Shown here in pieces: positions 51,005 to 60,426 of a stretch of DNA of 64,000 bases. Made by a program: the position numbers and the translations under genes. Position 1 is the stretch's first letter, and every line of letters starts with the position of its first letter. The notes under the pieces are model-generated. The model was given only the letters and a program-made list of their open reading frames with translations, ran no database searches and was not told where the DNA came from. Source of the DNA: Pseudomonas sp. Bout1 (lineage in GTDB: Bacteria > Pseudomonadota > Gammaproteobacteria > Pseudomonadales > Pseudomonadaceae); assembly GCF_034314165.1 (NCBI RefSeq), contig NZ_JAVIWK010000001.1, forward strand, positions 3,363,001-3,427,000, given 5' to 3'.

Positions 51005-52273
51005 TCAGTGGGGCTGCGGCCTGACCAGGCTGCATTTATCCAGCAACAGGCGCTCCAGTTCCCTCATCGGCAACGGCCGGCTGAACAGATACCCCTGGAT
51101 TTGATCACAGCCGGCTTCGCGCAGAAACTCCAGCTGTGCCTGGGTTTCCACGCCTTCGGCCACTACCCGCAGTTTCAGGCTGTGGGCCAGTTCGATGATG
51201 GTACGGGTGATCGCCGCGTCCTGCGGGTTGCTGGTGACTTCGCGGATAAACGCGATATCGATTTTCAGCGTATCAATCGGGAACCGTCGCAGGTAAGCCA
51301 GGCTTGAATAGCCGGTGCCGAAATCGTCGATGGAGATCTTCACGCCCATCGCCCGCAAGCGTTGCAGGCTGGCGATGGTGTGCTGGGTATTCTCCATCAG
51401 CGAGCCTTCGGTCAATTCAACCTCCAGCCAATGCGGCTCCACCCCAGCCCTTGCAAGGGAGTCCGCGATGTCGGCAATCAAGTCGCCCTCGATCAATTGA
51501 TGCCCCGACACGTTCACCGATACCTCGACCGCACCTACCGCTGTGGATTGCCAGGCAGCGATCTGGCGGCACACCTGGTCGATCACCCAGCGCCCGAGCG
51601 TCACGATCAAGCCCTGGCTTTCCAGGATCGGGATAAAGACCGCCGGCGACACCGCGCCATAGCCCGGCCGGTCCCAGCGCAGCAGCGCTTCAAGCGCGCA
51701 GACTTGACCACCGGCCAGCTCGACCTTGGGTTGGTAATGCAGCACGAACTCTTCGCGCTCGACCGCCAGGCGCAGGGCTTTTTCCAGGTCCAGACGGGCC
51801 AGGTCATGGACGTTCAGGCGGGAGCTTTCTTGATGCTGGTTTTGCAGTTGCTGCTCCAGCATCAGGCTGTGGTTTTTCAGCTGGTCGCTGTGGGCCTTGA
51901 GCCGCAGCAGGTTGCGCACCCGCAACCACAACTCGACCCGTTCCACCGGTTTACTGATGAACTCCTCGGCACCGGTCTCCAGGCCGCTGACCCGCGCACT
52001 GGATTCACTCAGGGCCGAGAGCATGATGATCGGGATGTTGGCCGTGGCCGTATTGCCCTTGAGCTGGTTCGCCACTTCATAACCGTCCATGCCCGGCATC
52101 ATGATGTCCAGCAGGATCAAGTCCGGCGGTTGTTGCGCCACCAGCCGCAAGGCTTCTTCGCCACTGGCGGCGGTCACCGTCTGGTAGCCCTCGTGGCGCA
52201 ACAGGGTTTCCAGCAGCTTGCGCACCTGGATTTCATCATCAACGATCAACAGCGTTGCGGGTTGGCTGGCCAT
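51005..52273 (-). CDS. Response regulator with C-terminal EAL (c-di-GMP phosphodiesterase) domain
   Basis: A 422-residue signalling protein. The receiver domain (1-125) has LIVDDE, the phospho-acceptor Asp in [15 protein letters not shown] and Lys in [11 protein letters not shown] predicted coiled coil ([19 protein letters not shown]) links to the EAL domain. There the metal- and substrate-binding residues look intact: EALLRW for the EAL motif, [15 protein letters not shown] and [19 protein letters not shown]. The product should degrade c-di-GMP under control of phosphorylation. It is the last gene of a three-gene signalling operon, 9 bases after the stand-alone receiver gene. Confidence 0.9.
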   Translation of the reverse strand: MASQPATLLIVDDEIQVRKLLETLLRHEGYQTVTAASGEEALRLVAQQPPDLILLDIMMPGMDGYEVANQLKGNTATANIPIIMLSALSESSARVSGLETGAEEFISKPVERVELWLRVRNLLRLKAHSDQLKNHSLMLEQQLQNQHQESSRLNVHDLARLDLEKALRLAVEREEFVLHYQPKVELAGGQVCALEALLRWDRPGYGAVSPAVFIPILESQGLIVTLGRWVIDQVCRQIAAWQSTAVGAVEVSVNVSGHQLIEGDLIADIADSLARAGVEPHWLEVELTEGSLMENTQHTIASLQRLRAMGVKISIDDFGTGYSSLAYLRRFPIDTLKIDIAFIREVTSNPQDAAITRTIIELAHSLKLRVVAEGVETQAQLEFLREAGCDQIQGYLFSRPLPMRELERLLLDKCSLVRPQPH

Positions 52274-52282
52274 GGAGAGGAC

Positions 52283-52666
52283 TCAAGTCGGAGGAGTAAT
52301 GTTCTTTTGCAGCAGCGTGTCGATCACCTGGTACAGCTCCTTGTAGCGCAGCGGCTTGATGATGTAGGCATCGCAGCCGGCGCGCAGGGTTTTATCACGG
52401 TCTTCCTTCATGGCCATGGCCGTCAGGGCGATGACCGGGATGTGCGACGTATGAGAGTCCTGCTTGAGCAATGACGTGGCCGCCAGGCCGTCCATGCCGG
52501 GTAGCTGGATGTCCATCAGGATCAATGCCGGCTGTTTTTCCCGGGCCAGGGTCAGCCCGGTCTCGGCGTCGGCGGCCCACAGCACGCTGTGGCCGGCGTT
52601 CACCAACAGCAGGCGGGCCAGGCGCATATTGGCCTCGTTGTCTTCCACGATCAGGATTTCGGCCAT
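52283..52666 (-). CDS. Stand-alone response regulator receiver
   Basis: A 127-residue single receiver domain (PleD/CheY-like) with ILIVEDNEANM, the phospho-acceptor Asp in LILMDIQLPGMDG and Lys in YIIKPLRYKEL. It has no output domain, so it acts as a phosphate carrier or sink or by protein contact. ATG 52666 has CGGAGGCACC upstream. Its start lies inside the kinase 3' end (16-base overlap), indicating coupling. It sits between the kinase and the receiver-EAL gene, so a branched phosphorelay is likely. Confidence 0.9.
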   Translation of the reverse strand: MAEILIVEDNEANMRLARLLLVNAGHSVLWAADAETGLTLAREKQPALILMDIQLPGMDGLAATSLLKQDSHTSHIPVIALTAMAMKEDRDKTLRAGCDAYIIKPLRYKELYQVIDTLLQKNITPPT

Positions 52667-54006
52667 GGTGCCTCCGTTTTTGCTGCGCGATGCAGCGGCA
52701 GCCACACCACAAACCGCGCCCCTGCACCTTCGCGGCTGGCCACGGCGACACTGCCGCCATGCAAGTCGGTCAGTTGCTTGACCATCGCCAGGCCCAGGCC
52801 GGTGCCTTCGAATTTGCGCGCCAGGCTGCTGTCGATCTGGCTGAAGGCCTTGAACAGCTTGCTCATGTCATCGCGGGCGATACCGATGCCGGTGTCGCTG
52901 ACGCTCAACTCCAAAAACTGCTGATGCTCGCTGGGTTGCAGGACAAACCCGTGAGTGGGCCAGTCGCCGGGGATCTGCCCCACCTGTGCGCGACTGACCT
53001 CGCGTACCGACAGCGTCACCGACCCGCCGTGCTCGCTGAATTTAACCGCATTGGCCAGCAGGTTGTAGATGATTTGCTTGGTCTTGCGCAGGTCCAGTTC
53101 CAGCGTGCCGAAGTCGTCCAGGCTTTCGAGCTTCAGCTGGATGCGTTGCAGGGCGGCCTTTTCCCGCACGATCAGCAAACTGTTGGCCAACAACCCGGCC
53201 AACTCCACCGCTTCCAGCTCCAGGTCCATCATCCCGGCCTCGACTTTGGACAGGTCGAGGATGTCGTTGATCAGCGACAACAGGTGCTGGCCGCTGGTAA
53301 AGATGTCGCCGATGTATTCGCGCTGGATGTCGCTCATGTCGCCCACCAGGCCGTCCTTGAGCGCCTCGGAAAAACCGATTACCGCGTTCAACGGTGTGCG
53401 TAGTTCATGGGACATGGTGGCGAGAAATTCGGACTTCATGTGGCTGGCGTGTTCCAGCTCCAGGTTCTTTTCTTCCAGGGCGCGCTCAAAGCCTTTGCGT
53501 TGCGCCTCTTCCTGCTTGCGCGCCGTGTTGTCAGTACCGATCAGCAGGTAGCCGATGATCGCGTCGTTGCGGTTGCGCAGCGCGGTGACCGAGACCATCG
53601 CCGAGAGGCGGCTGTTGTCCTTGCGGATATAGGTCAGCTCGTAGATGTCCTCGATACCGCGGGAGGCCTTGAACACCAGCGCCTCAAACCCGGGGGTAAT
53701 CGGCGTGTCCAGCTCCAGGCTCAAGGCGGCGGCGCGGGTGATCAGCTCGGCGGGGTCGGAAATGTCGGCCGGCGTGACGCGGTTTAACACATCGGCGGCG
53801 GCATACCCGAGCATGCGTTCGGCACCGACGTTGAAGATTTGGATCACGCCTTTTTCATCAGTCGCGATGCTGGAGAAGTAGGCACTGTTGAAGATCGCGT
53901 CCTGCAGGGCGCCGGTCTTGAGCAAGGTTTTCTGGCGTTTGAATTCGACGATTTTCTCGGCCCGGGATTGCGGCTCGACAGGGTTGTCGACTGAAGAATT
54001 ATCCAT
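52651..54006 (-). CDS. PAS-domain sensor histidine kinase
   Basis: A 451-residue cytoplasmic kinase with no membrane helix. A PAS domain spans about residues 35-160 (YFSSIATDEKGVIQIFNVGAE and YELTYIRKDNSRLSAMVSVTA). A coiled-coil linker leads to the phospho-acceptor His in FLATMSHELRTPLNAVIGFSE. The ATPase has NLLANAVKFSEHGG, VSDTGIGIARDD and GTGLGLAMVKQL. It is first in the three-gene operon with two receivers. The starting ATG at 54006 lies opposite the 412-base gap to the sugar transporter operon. The PAS ligand is unknown. Confidence 0.9.
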   Translation of the reverse strand: MDNSSVDNPVEPQSRAEKIVEFKRQKTLLKTGALQDAIFNSAYFSSIATDEKGVIQIFNVGAERMLGYAAADVLNRVTPADISDPAELITRAAALSLELDTPITPGFEALVFKASRGIEDIYELTYIRKDNSRLSAMVSVTALRNRNDAIIGYLLIGTDNTARKQEEAQRKGFERALEEKNLELEHASHMKSEFLATMSHELRTPLNAVIGFSEALKDGLVGDMSDIQREYIGDIFTSGQHLLSLINDILDLSKVEAGMMDLELEAVELAGLLANSLLIVREKAALQRIQLKLESLDDFGTLELDLRKTKQIIYNLLANAVKFSEHGGSVTLSVREVSRAQVGQIPGDWPTHGFVLQPSEHQQFLELSVSDTGIGIARDDMSKLFKAFSQIDSSLARKFEGTGLGLAMVKQLTDLHGGSVAVASREGAGARFVVWLPLHRAAKTEAPWPKS

Positions 54007-54418
54007 CGTGAAGGTGTTCCGTGAACTTCAGGCCCGACGCCGCCAAAGGCTGCGCCGCAGAGCATGCTCACAGAAGATCGCGCAGGGGCGACGAGGAGGA
54101 GATGAGGTCTTTGGACAATAGCAGATAAACAGCAACCTACCGAACTCATGGCAGCCAAAAACACACTGCCACGCACCAAAAACACTCAAATGAATAGGTT
54201 CAGATAAAGAAGGCACGATTTTGTTTGCGATTAACCGGCCCGAATCATTCAAATGAACATTTATTCATCAGGTGAAACGTTTAATCCGACGATAAATGGC
54301 CAACGCAAGCGCTTGCGTAAACAAATGTATCTGATTAGAGTCGGCAGCAATCAGGTCTGCCGATGGCTGTCATCAGCAAACGCTGGAACACAAAAATAAT
54401 AAAACCAGGAGCTCAGTC
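54007..54418. other. Divergent promoter region, signalling operon and sugar operon
   Basis: A 412-base gap of lower GC content between divergent genes. It holds one clear element, the LacI-type palindrome at 54303-54318. I find no convincing open frame or RNA gene. Confidence 0.5.
54303..54318. promoter_or_regulatory. LacI/GalR-type operator ACGCAAGCGCTTGCGT
   Basis: A perfect 16-base palindrome with the central CG step typical of LacI-family operators. It lies 100 bases upstream of the ATPase start. The LacI-type regulator encoded at 57942 in the same operon is the obvious ligand-controlled repressor. Confidence 0.75.
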
Positions 54419-55951
54419 ATGAGCCTTGAACCCTTGCTTGAAATGCAGGGCATCAGTAAGACCTTCAATGGTTTGCGGGTGCTCAAGAACGTCAGCCTGA
54501 AGGTCTACCCCGGTGAGATCCACGCCTTGATGGGTGAAAACGGCGCCGGCAAGTCGACCTTGATGAAGATTCTCTCTGGTGCCTACCAGGCCGACGACGG
54601 CGGCACCATCCGTATCGATGGCCAGCCCGTCGCCAGCTACAACCCGGCGTCCGCCAAAGCCCTCGGCATTGCTGTGATCTACCAAGAACTCAGCCTGTGC
54701 CCGAACCTCACGGTGGCCGAGAACATCTACCTGGGCCGTGAACTGCGCCGCGGCTGGACCATCGACCGCAAGGGCATGGAAGCCGGGGTGGCCGAGGTGC
54801 TGGCACGGCTTGGCGCAGCGTTCACGCCCACCACCCGCGTCGCCAGCCTGTCCATCGCCGAGCGCCAACTGGTGGAAATCGCCCGGGCCTTGCATGCCCA
54901 CGCAAAAATCCTGGTGATGGACGAGCCCACCACGCCGCTGTCATCGCGTGAGACCGACCGCCTGTTTGCGCTGATCAAGCAGCTGCGCAGCCAGGGCCTG
55001 GCAATCATCTACATCAGCCACCGCATGGCCGAAATCTACGAGTTGTCGGACCGGGTCTCGGTGCTGCGCGACGGCGAGTACGTCGGTGAACTGGCGCGGC
55101 ACGTGCTGTCGGCCGAAGTGCTGGTAAAGATGATGGTGGGCCGCGACCTGTCGGGTTTCTACAAGAAAGAACATGCCGCCTACGACCCGGGCCAAGTGGT
55201 GATGCGTGTGCGCGATATGGCCGACGGCAAGCGCGTGCGCAACTGCAGCTTCGACCTGCACGCCGGCGAAGTGCTGGGCATTGCCGGGCTGGTGGGCGCT
55301 GGCCGTACCGAGCTGGCGCGGCTGATCTTTGCCGCCGACCCACGTACGTCCGGCAGCCTGGAAGTGGTCGGCAAGCGCGTGACGCAACTGCGCAACCCGG
55401 CGGATGCGATTCGTGCCGGCGTGGTCTATCTCACCGAAGACCGCAAGGCCCAGGGCCTGTTTCTCGACATGAGCGTGGCCGACAACATCAACGTCTGCGC
55501 CTGCGTGCCGGACGCGCATGCCGGTGGCGTGCTCGACCGTGGTCACGCCGCGCAACGCTCACGTGATGCGATCAAGTCACTGTCGATCCGCGTGGCGTCG
55601 GGCAAGGTCAATGTCGGCGCGTTGTCCGGCGGCAATCAGCAGAAGGTGCTGTTGGCGCGCCTGCTGGAGGTCAAGCCGCATGTGTTGATCCTCGACGAAC
55701 CTACCCGTGGCGTCGACATCGGTTCCAAGTCCGAGATCTACCGCATCATCAACCAACTGGCCAAAGCCGGCGTGGGCATTGTGGTGATCTCCAGCGAGCT
55801 GCCGGAAATCATCGGCACCTGCGACCGCGTGCTGATCATGCGCGAAGGGCAATTGGTGGCTGAAGTGGGCGGGGCATCGGGGCTGGATATTTCCCAAGAG
55901 GCGATCATCGACCTCGCCACCGGCAGCGAGCAGGTGGCTGCCCATGGCTAA
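54419..55951 (+). CDS. Sugar ABC-transporter ATPase (RbsA/XylG type)
   Basis: A 510-residue duplicated ATPase for a ribose/xylose-class importer. The first domain has Walker [10 protein letters not shown], signature [15 protein letters not shown] and Walker [15 protein letters not shown]. The second has the degenerate Walker [15 protein letters not shown], a full signature [15 protein letters not shown] and [12 protein letters not shown], as is normal in this family. ATG 54419 has CCAGGAGCTCAG upstream. The permease gene begins inside its last codons (8-base overlap). The LacI-type operator lies upstream, and the xylulokinase gene at the operon end points to a pentose or pentitol substrate. 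Confidence 0.9.
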   Translation: MSLEPLLEMQGISKTFNGLRVLKNVSLKVYPGEIHALMGENGAGKSTLMKILSGAYQADDGGTIRIDGQPVASYNPASAKALGIAVIYQELSLCPNLTVAENIYLGRELRRGWTIDRKGMEAGVAEVLARLGAAFTPTTRVASLSIAERQLVEIARALHAHAKILVMDEPTTPLSSRETDRLFALIKQLRSQGLAIIYISHRMAEIYELSDRVSVLRDGEYVGELARHVLSAEVLVKMMVGRDLSGFYKKEHAAYDPGQVVMRVRDMADGKRVRNCSFDLHAGEVLGIAGLVGAGRTELARLIFAADPRTSGSLEVVGKRVTQLRNPADAIRAGVVYLTEDRKAQGLFLDMSVADNINVCACVPDAHAGGVLDRGHAAQRSRDAIKSLSIRVASGKVNVGALSGGNQQKVLLARLLEVKPHVLILDEPTRGVDIGSKSEIYRIINQLAKAGVGIVVISSELPEIIGTCDRVLIMREGQLVAEVGGASGLDISQEAIIDLATGSEQVAAHG

Positions 55952-56945
55952 TTCAACGACAAGCGGGAGCAACACCATGACTGTGGCAACGATCGGCAAG
56001 GCTGAACGTATTCGCGAACTGATGCGCACGGTGGGCATGTTGCCGGTGCTGGTGCTGCTGTTGGTAGGGTTTGCCCTGGCCAGCGAAAACTTCATGACGG
56101 TGCAGAACCTGTCGATCATCACCCAGCAGGCGTCGGTCAACGTGGTGCTGGCGGCAGGCATGACCTTTGTGATCCTCACGGCGGGCATCGACCTGTCGGT
56201 GGGGGCGATTCTCGCGGCTTCGGCTGTGGTCGCATTGCAAGCCTCGATGTCGCCGCAATTCGGCATGTTCGGGATAGCCGCCGGGGTCGGCTTCGGCCTG
56301 TTGCTGGGCCTGGTCAATGGCGGGCTGATCGCCTTCATGCGCCTGCCGCCGTTTATCGTCACCCTGGGTGCACTGACCGCCATGCGCGGCCTCGCACGTT
56401 TGCTGGCGGACGACAAAACCGTCTTCAACCCGGACCTGCCATTTGCGTTTATCGGCAACGATTCGGTACTGGGGGTGCCCTGGCTGGTGATCATCGCCGT
56501 GGCGGTTATCGCGCTGTCGTGGTTCATCCTGCGGCGCACGGTGATGGGGGTGCAGATCTACTCGGTCGGCGGCAACCCGGAAGCGGCGCGGCTGTCGGGG
56601 ATCAAGGTGTGGAAAGTCCTGCTGTTCGTCTATGCCATGTCCGGTGCGCTGGCCGGCCTGGGCGCGGTGATGAGCGCGTCACGCCTGTTCGCCGCGAACG
56701 GCCTACAACTGGGGCAATCCTATGAACTGGATGCGATCGCGGCGGTGATTCTCGGTGGCACCAGCTTTACCGGCGGTGTCGGCACCATCGGCGGCACGCT
56801 GATTGGTGCGCTGATCATCGCGGTATTGACCAACGGCCTGGTGCTGCTGGGCGTGTCGGATATCTGGCAATACATCATCAAAGGCATCGTGATCATTGGC
56901 GCGGTGGCGCTGGATCGTTATCGCCAGTCCGGTGCGCGGACCTGA
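55944..56945 (+). CDS. Sugar ABC-transporter permease (RbsC type)
   Basis: A 333-residue inner-membrane permease with about eight to ten helices. [26 protein letters not shown] is the family signature. [21 protein letters not shown] and GRSI-like [22 protein letters not shown] near the C terminus are also typical. The start at 55944 overlaps the ATPase stop by 8 bases; an ATG 11 codons on (55977) is a lesser alternative. The gene is followed after 33 bases by the binding-protein gene. Confidence 0.9.
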   Translation: MANSTTSGSNTMTVATIGKAERIRELMRTVGMLPVLVLLLVGFALASENFMTVQNLSIITQQASVNVVLAAGMTFVILTAGIDLSVGAILAASAVVALQASMSPQFGMFGIAAGVGFGLLLGLVNGGLIAFMRLPPFIVTLGALTAMRGLARLLADDKTVFNPDLPFAFIGNDSVLGVPWLVIIAVAVIALSWFILRRTVMGVQIYSVGGNPEAARLSGIKVWKVLLFVYAMSGALAGLGAVMSASRLFAANGLQLGQSYELDAIAAVILGGTSFTGGVGTIGGTLIGALIIAVLTNGLVLLGVSDIWQYIIKGIVIIGAVALDRYRQSGART

Positions 56946-56978
56946 TTTCACTCACACAACAATCACAAGAGAGTCATC

Positions 56979-57920
56979 ATGAACTTCAAACGCATTTTTC
57001 CTGTTGTCGCCTCCCTGGGCGTTGCCGTGCTGATGTCCCACGCAGTAGAAGCCCGTGAACTGAAAGCCATCGGCATCAGCATGGGCTCCTTGGGCAACCC
57101 GTATTTCGTGACCCTGGCCGACGGTGCTACGGCCCGGGCCAAGGAGCTGAACCCGGCGGTCAAGGTCACCTCGGTGTCTGCCGATTATGACTTGAGCAAG
57201 CAGTTCTCGCAGATCGATAACTTCATTTCGTCCAAGGTCGACCTGATCCTGCTCAACGCTGTCGACCCATCGGCCATGGCCTCGGCGATCAAGAAAGCCC
57301 GGGATGCCGGGATCGTGGTGGTGGCCGTGGACGTCGACGCCAAGGGCGTGAATGCCACGGTGCAGACCGACAACGTCGAAGCCGGCAAGCTCGCCTGCCA
57401 GTTCATCGTCGACAAACTCGCGGGCAAGGGCAACGTGATTATCCAGAATGGCCCGCAAGTGACGGCGGTGACCGACCGGGTCAAAGGCTGTAAAGCGGCA
57501 CTGGCCGGGGCGCCGGAGATCAAGGTGCTGTCCGACGACCAGGACGGCAAAGGCTCCCGCGAAGGCGGCTTGAACGTGATGCAGGGCTACCTGACGCGCT
57601 TCCAGAAAATCGACGGCCTGTTCGCGATTAATGACCCACAAGCCATCGGCAGCGACCTGGCCGCCAAGCAACTGAAACGCAGCGACATCATCATCACCTC
57701 CGTGGACGGCGCGCCGGATATCGAGAACGCCCTGAAGACCAACACCCTGATCCAGGCCTCCGCCAGCCAGGACCCATGGGCGATGGCCCAGACGGCCGTC
57801 AACGTCGGCAATGACATTCTCAATGACAAACAACCTGCCGAAGCGGTTACCCTGCTGGCGCCAAAATTGATCACCCGCGACAACGTCGGTTCCTACAGCG
57901 GTTGGTCCAGCAAACATTAA
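56979..57920 (+). CDS. Periplasmic sugar-binding protein (RbsB type)
   Basis: A 313-residue binding protein of the RbsB/LacI-like fold. The signal peptide ends near SHAVEA. The mature domain begins KAIGISMGSLGNPYFVTLADGA. VDLILLNAVDPSAMASAIKKA and VDVDAKGVNATVQTDNVEAG are family landmarks. It delivers the sugar to the RbsA/RbsC-type components encoded upstream. Its ligand is unproven; a pentose or polyol is favoured by the kinase gene. The order ATPase, permease, binding protein differs from the more frequent order with the binding protein first. Confidence 0.9.
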   Translation: MNFKRIFPVVASLGVAVLMSHAVEARELKAIGISMGSLGNPYFVTLADGATARAKELNPAVKVTSVSADYDLSKQFSQIDNFISSKVDLILLNAVDPSAMASAIKKARDAGIVVVAVDVDAKGVNATVQTDNVEAGKLACQFIVDKLAGKGNVIIQNGPQVTAVTDRVKGCKAALAGAPEIKVLSDDQDGKGSREGGLNVMQGYLTRFQKIDGLFAINDPQAIGSDLAAKQLKRSDIIITSVDGAPDIENALKTNTLIQASASQDPWAMAQTAVNVGNDILNDKQPAEAVTLLAPKLITRDNVGSYSGWSSKH

Positions 57921-57941
57921 ACGCGCGCAGGAGTAAGTACC

Positions 57942-58934
57942 GTGGCGACCATGGAGGATGTGGCAAGAATTGCAGGGGTGTCGACGTCGACGGTTTCCCA
58001 CGTCTTGAACGGCACCCGCAAGGTCAGCCCGGACACGGTGCAAGCGGTGCAGGGCGCGATCCGGCAGTTGGGCTACATCCCCAATACGCTGGCGCGCTCC
58101 CTGGCCCGCTCTACGACGAATACGATCGGCGTGGCGATCTCGGCGCTGTCCAACCATTACTTCAGTGAAACGGTGCACGCGATTGAAACCGAGTGCGCCA
58201 AGCACGGCTACATGATGTTGTTTGTCGATACCCATGACGATCCCGAACAGGAATTGCGCGTGGTCACGGCGCTGCACCATCGGCGCGTGGATGGCATCCT
58301 GCTTGCGCCGTCTACCGGTTCGCGGGCCCTGGAATACTTGCAGGCCAACGAAGTGCCGGCGGTGTTGGTGGACCGGATGATGAGCGACCGCTTTGATCAG
58401 GTCGGGGTGGAAAACACGCTGTCCACCCAGGCGTTGGTGGCGCACTTGATCGAGCATGGCCACCGGCGCATCGGGTTTATTTCCGGGCGGGCCGGGCTGG
58501 GCACGACGGATGAGCGCGTCGCCGGTTATCACGCGGCGTTGCGGGCGGCTGGGTTGCCGTTGGACCCGCAGTTGCTGGTCAATGGTGGCTCCAGCAGCGA
58601 GCCTGCCCGCCAGGCGACGGCGCAGTTATTGGCCCTGGCAACACCGCCCACGGCAATCATGGCGGGTAACAACCTGATGACCCTTGGTGCGATGCATGCC
58701 TTGCGTGATGCGCGCATCGAAGTGCCGGGGCAAATGGCCCTGGTGGGTTTCGATGATTTTGACTGGGCGGATTTCTTTGTGCCGCGCCTGACCTTGATCG
58801 CGCAACCGGTCCAGGAACTGGGCGCCCGGGCGGTCAACCTGCTGCTTGAGCGCATGGCGTCACCCAAGCGTAAAAAACACAGCGTGCGGCTCGCGCCCAC
58901 CCTGAAGATTCGTCATTCATGCGGCTGCCCCTGA
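57942..58934 (+). CDS. LacI-family transcriptional regulator
   Basis: A 330-residue repressor. The N-terminal helix-turn-helix and hinge are complete (MEDVARIAGVSTSTVSHVLN then SPDTVQAVQGAIRQLGYIPN). The effector domain resembles sugar-binding proteins (TNTIGVAISALSNHYFSETV). GTG 57942 has GCAGGAG upstream. It lies between the transporter genes and the kinase gene, so it is part of the operon it most likely controls through the ACGCAAGCGCTTGCGT operator. Its stop is 1 base before the kinase start. Confidence 0.92.
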   Translation: MATMEDVARIAGVSTSTVSHVLNGTRKVSPDTVQAVQGAIRQLGYIPNTLARSLARSTTNTIGVAISALSNHYFSETVHAIETECAKHGYMMLFVDTHDDPEQELRVVTALHHRRVDGILLAPSTGSRALEYLQANEVPAVLVDRMMSDRFDQVGVENTLSTQALVAHLIEHGHRRIGFISGRAGLGTTDERVAGYHAALRAAGLPLDPQLLVNGGSSSEPARQATAQLLALATPPTAIMAGNNLMTLGAMHALRDARIEVPGQMALVGFDDFDWADFFVPRLTLIAQPVQELGARAVNLLLERMASPKRKKHSVRLAPTLKIRHSCGCP

Positions 58935-58935
58935 T

Positions 58936-60411
58936 ATGAACAACCCGGTTTCCCTTGGCATTGATCTTGGCACTTCGGAACTCAAGGCGATCTTGATGGA
59001 CGAGCGAGGCAGCGTCCTGGCGCATGCTGGTGCGCGCCTGACGATATCGCGCCTGCACAGTGGTTGGTCGGAGCAGAATCCTGAGGATTGGTGGCAGGCG
59101 TGCCTGCGTGCGCTGGACCAGTTACGTGCCGATCAACCGCAGGCTTATGGCCGGGTGAGCTGCATGGGTTTGTCCGGGCAGATGCACGGCGCCGTGCTGT
59201 TGGGGGATGACAACCGGGTGCTGTACCCGGCGATCCTCTGGGATGACTCGCGCGCCCTGGCCCAGGCCGAAGCCTTGGGCGGCGAGTTTGCCGACGTCAC
59301 CGGCAGTTTGCCGATGGCCGGCCTGACCGCGCCGAAACTGCTATGGGTGCAGCAACACGAGCCCGCGGTGTTCGAGGCGATAGATTGCGTGTTGTCGCCC
59401 AAGGATTACTTACGGCTGCGCCTCAGTGGTGAGCGCGTCAGTGACGTGTCCGACGGTGCCGGAACACTGTGGCTGGATGTGGCCAATCGGGAATGGTTTG
59501 AGCCGATGTTGCGGGCGACGGGATTGCGCTTGGCGCAGATGCCAAGGCTGGTGGAAGGCGGGGCGGCTAGCGCTCGTTTGAATGCTGCGGCGGCGTCGCG
59601 ACTAGGCTTGGCTGAGGGCCTGGTGATTGCCGGAGGCGGCGGCGATAACCCGGTGGCAGCGGTTGGTATTGGAGCGGTGAATGCGGGTGACGCCTTTATC
59701 ACCCTTGGTACGAGTGCGGCCATCGTGGCGATTACCGACCATGCGGCGGGCAGTCCGGCGAGTGCCGTGCACAGTTTTTGCCATGCACTGCCCAATCGCT
59801 GGTACACCATGGGCGCCATGTTGGCCGGGGCCAGTTGTTTGCGTTGGGTGACCCGTCTGACGGGTACTGCCGATGAGCAAGCGTTGCTGGATCAGGTGCA
59901 GGCCGAGTTGCCGATCGGGCAGGGCGTACCGGCGTCCAATCCGCTGTTTTTACCGTATCTGGCGGGTGAGCGCACACCTCACAATGATCCGTTGCTGCGT
60001 GGTGGTTTCATGAACCTGGGGCATGACTGCACGCCGGCCATGCTCGGTTATGCGGTGATGGAAGGGGTTGGATTCGGGCTGTTGGATGCACTGCAGGCGG
60101 TGCAGTCGGCCGGGGCCACGGTGGGTGCTTGCGCGTTGGTGGGTGGCGGGGCGCGGAGTGAGTATTGGGCGCAGCTATTGGCCAATATTCTTGAGCGGCA
60201 GGTCTACACGTTGCATGGCAGTGAATTGAGCGCATGCATTGGCGCGGCGAAGTTGGGGTTATTGGCGAGCGGGCAGGGCGAAGCTCTTATACAGGCGGGG
60301 ATGCCGGTCAAACAACGATTTTCCCCGGACGGTGCACAGGCTGGGGTTTTGCGGGAGCGTTATCGAAAATTTCGCGGGTTGTTGGGGGCTGCCAAGGCTA
60401 TGCACGATTAG
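58936..60411 (+). CDS. xylB: Xylulokinase (FGGY family)
   Basis: A 491-residue FGGY carbohydrate kinase, expected to phosphorylate D-xylulose to D-xylulose 5-phosphate, feeding the pentose phosphate pathway. The phosphate-binding IDLGTSELKAILMDE is at the N terminus. GLSGQMHGAVLL is the xylulokinase-type segment with the substrate-contacting Met-His. The catalytic Asp is in GGGGDNPVAAVG. The C-terminal GGGARSEYWAQLLANIL is the second ATP motif. The length is typical. It is the last operon gene; no isomerase or polyol dehydrogenase gene is adjacent, so the ketose must be made elsewhere or imported. Confidence 0.88.
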   Translation: MNNPVSLGIDLGTSELKAILMDERGSVLAHAGARLTISRLHSGWSEQNPEDWWQACLRALDQLRADQPQAYGRVSCMGLSGQMHGAVLLGDDNRVLYPAILWDDSRALAQAEALGGEFADVTGSLPMAGLTAPKLLWVQQHEPAVFEAIDCVLSPKDYLRLRLSGERVSDVSDGAGTLWLDVANREWFEPMLRATGLRLAQMPRLVEGGAASARLNAAAASRLGLAEGLVIAGGGGDNPVAAVGIGAVNAGDAFITLGTSAAIVAITDHAAGSPASAVHSFCHALPNRWYTMGAMLAGASCLRWVTRLTGTADEQALLDQVQAELPIGQGVPASNPLFLPYLAGERTPHNDPLLRGGFMNLGHDCTPAMLGYAVMEGVGFGLLDALQAVQSAGATVGACALVGGGARSEYWAQLLANILERQVYTLHGSELSACIGAAKLGLLASGQGEALIQAGMPVKQRFSPDGAQAGVLRERYRKFRGLLGAAKAMHD

Positions 60412-60426
60412 GAACGGTGGTGGGAA

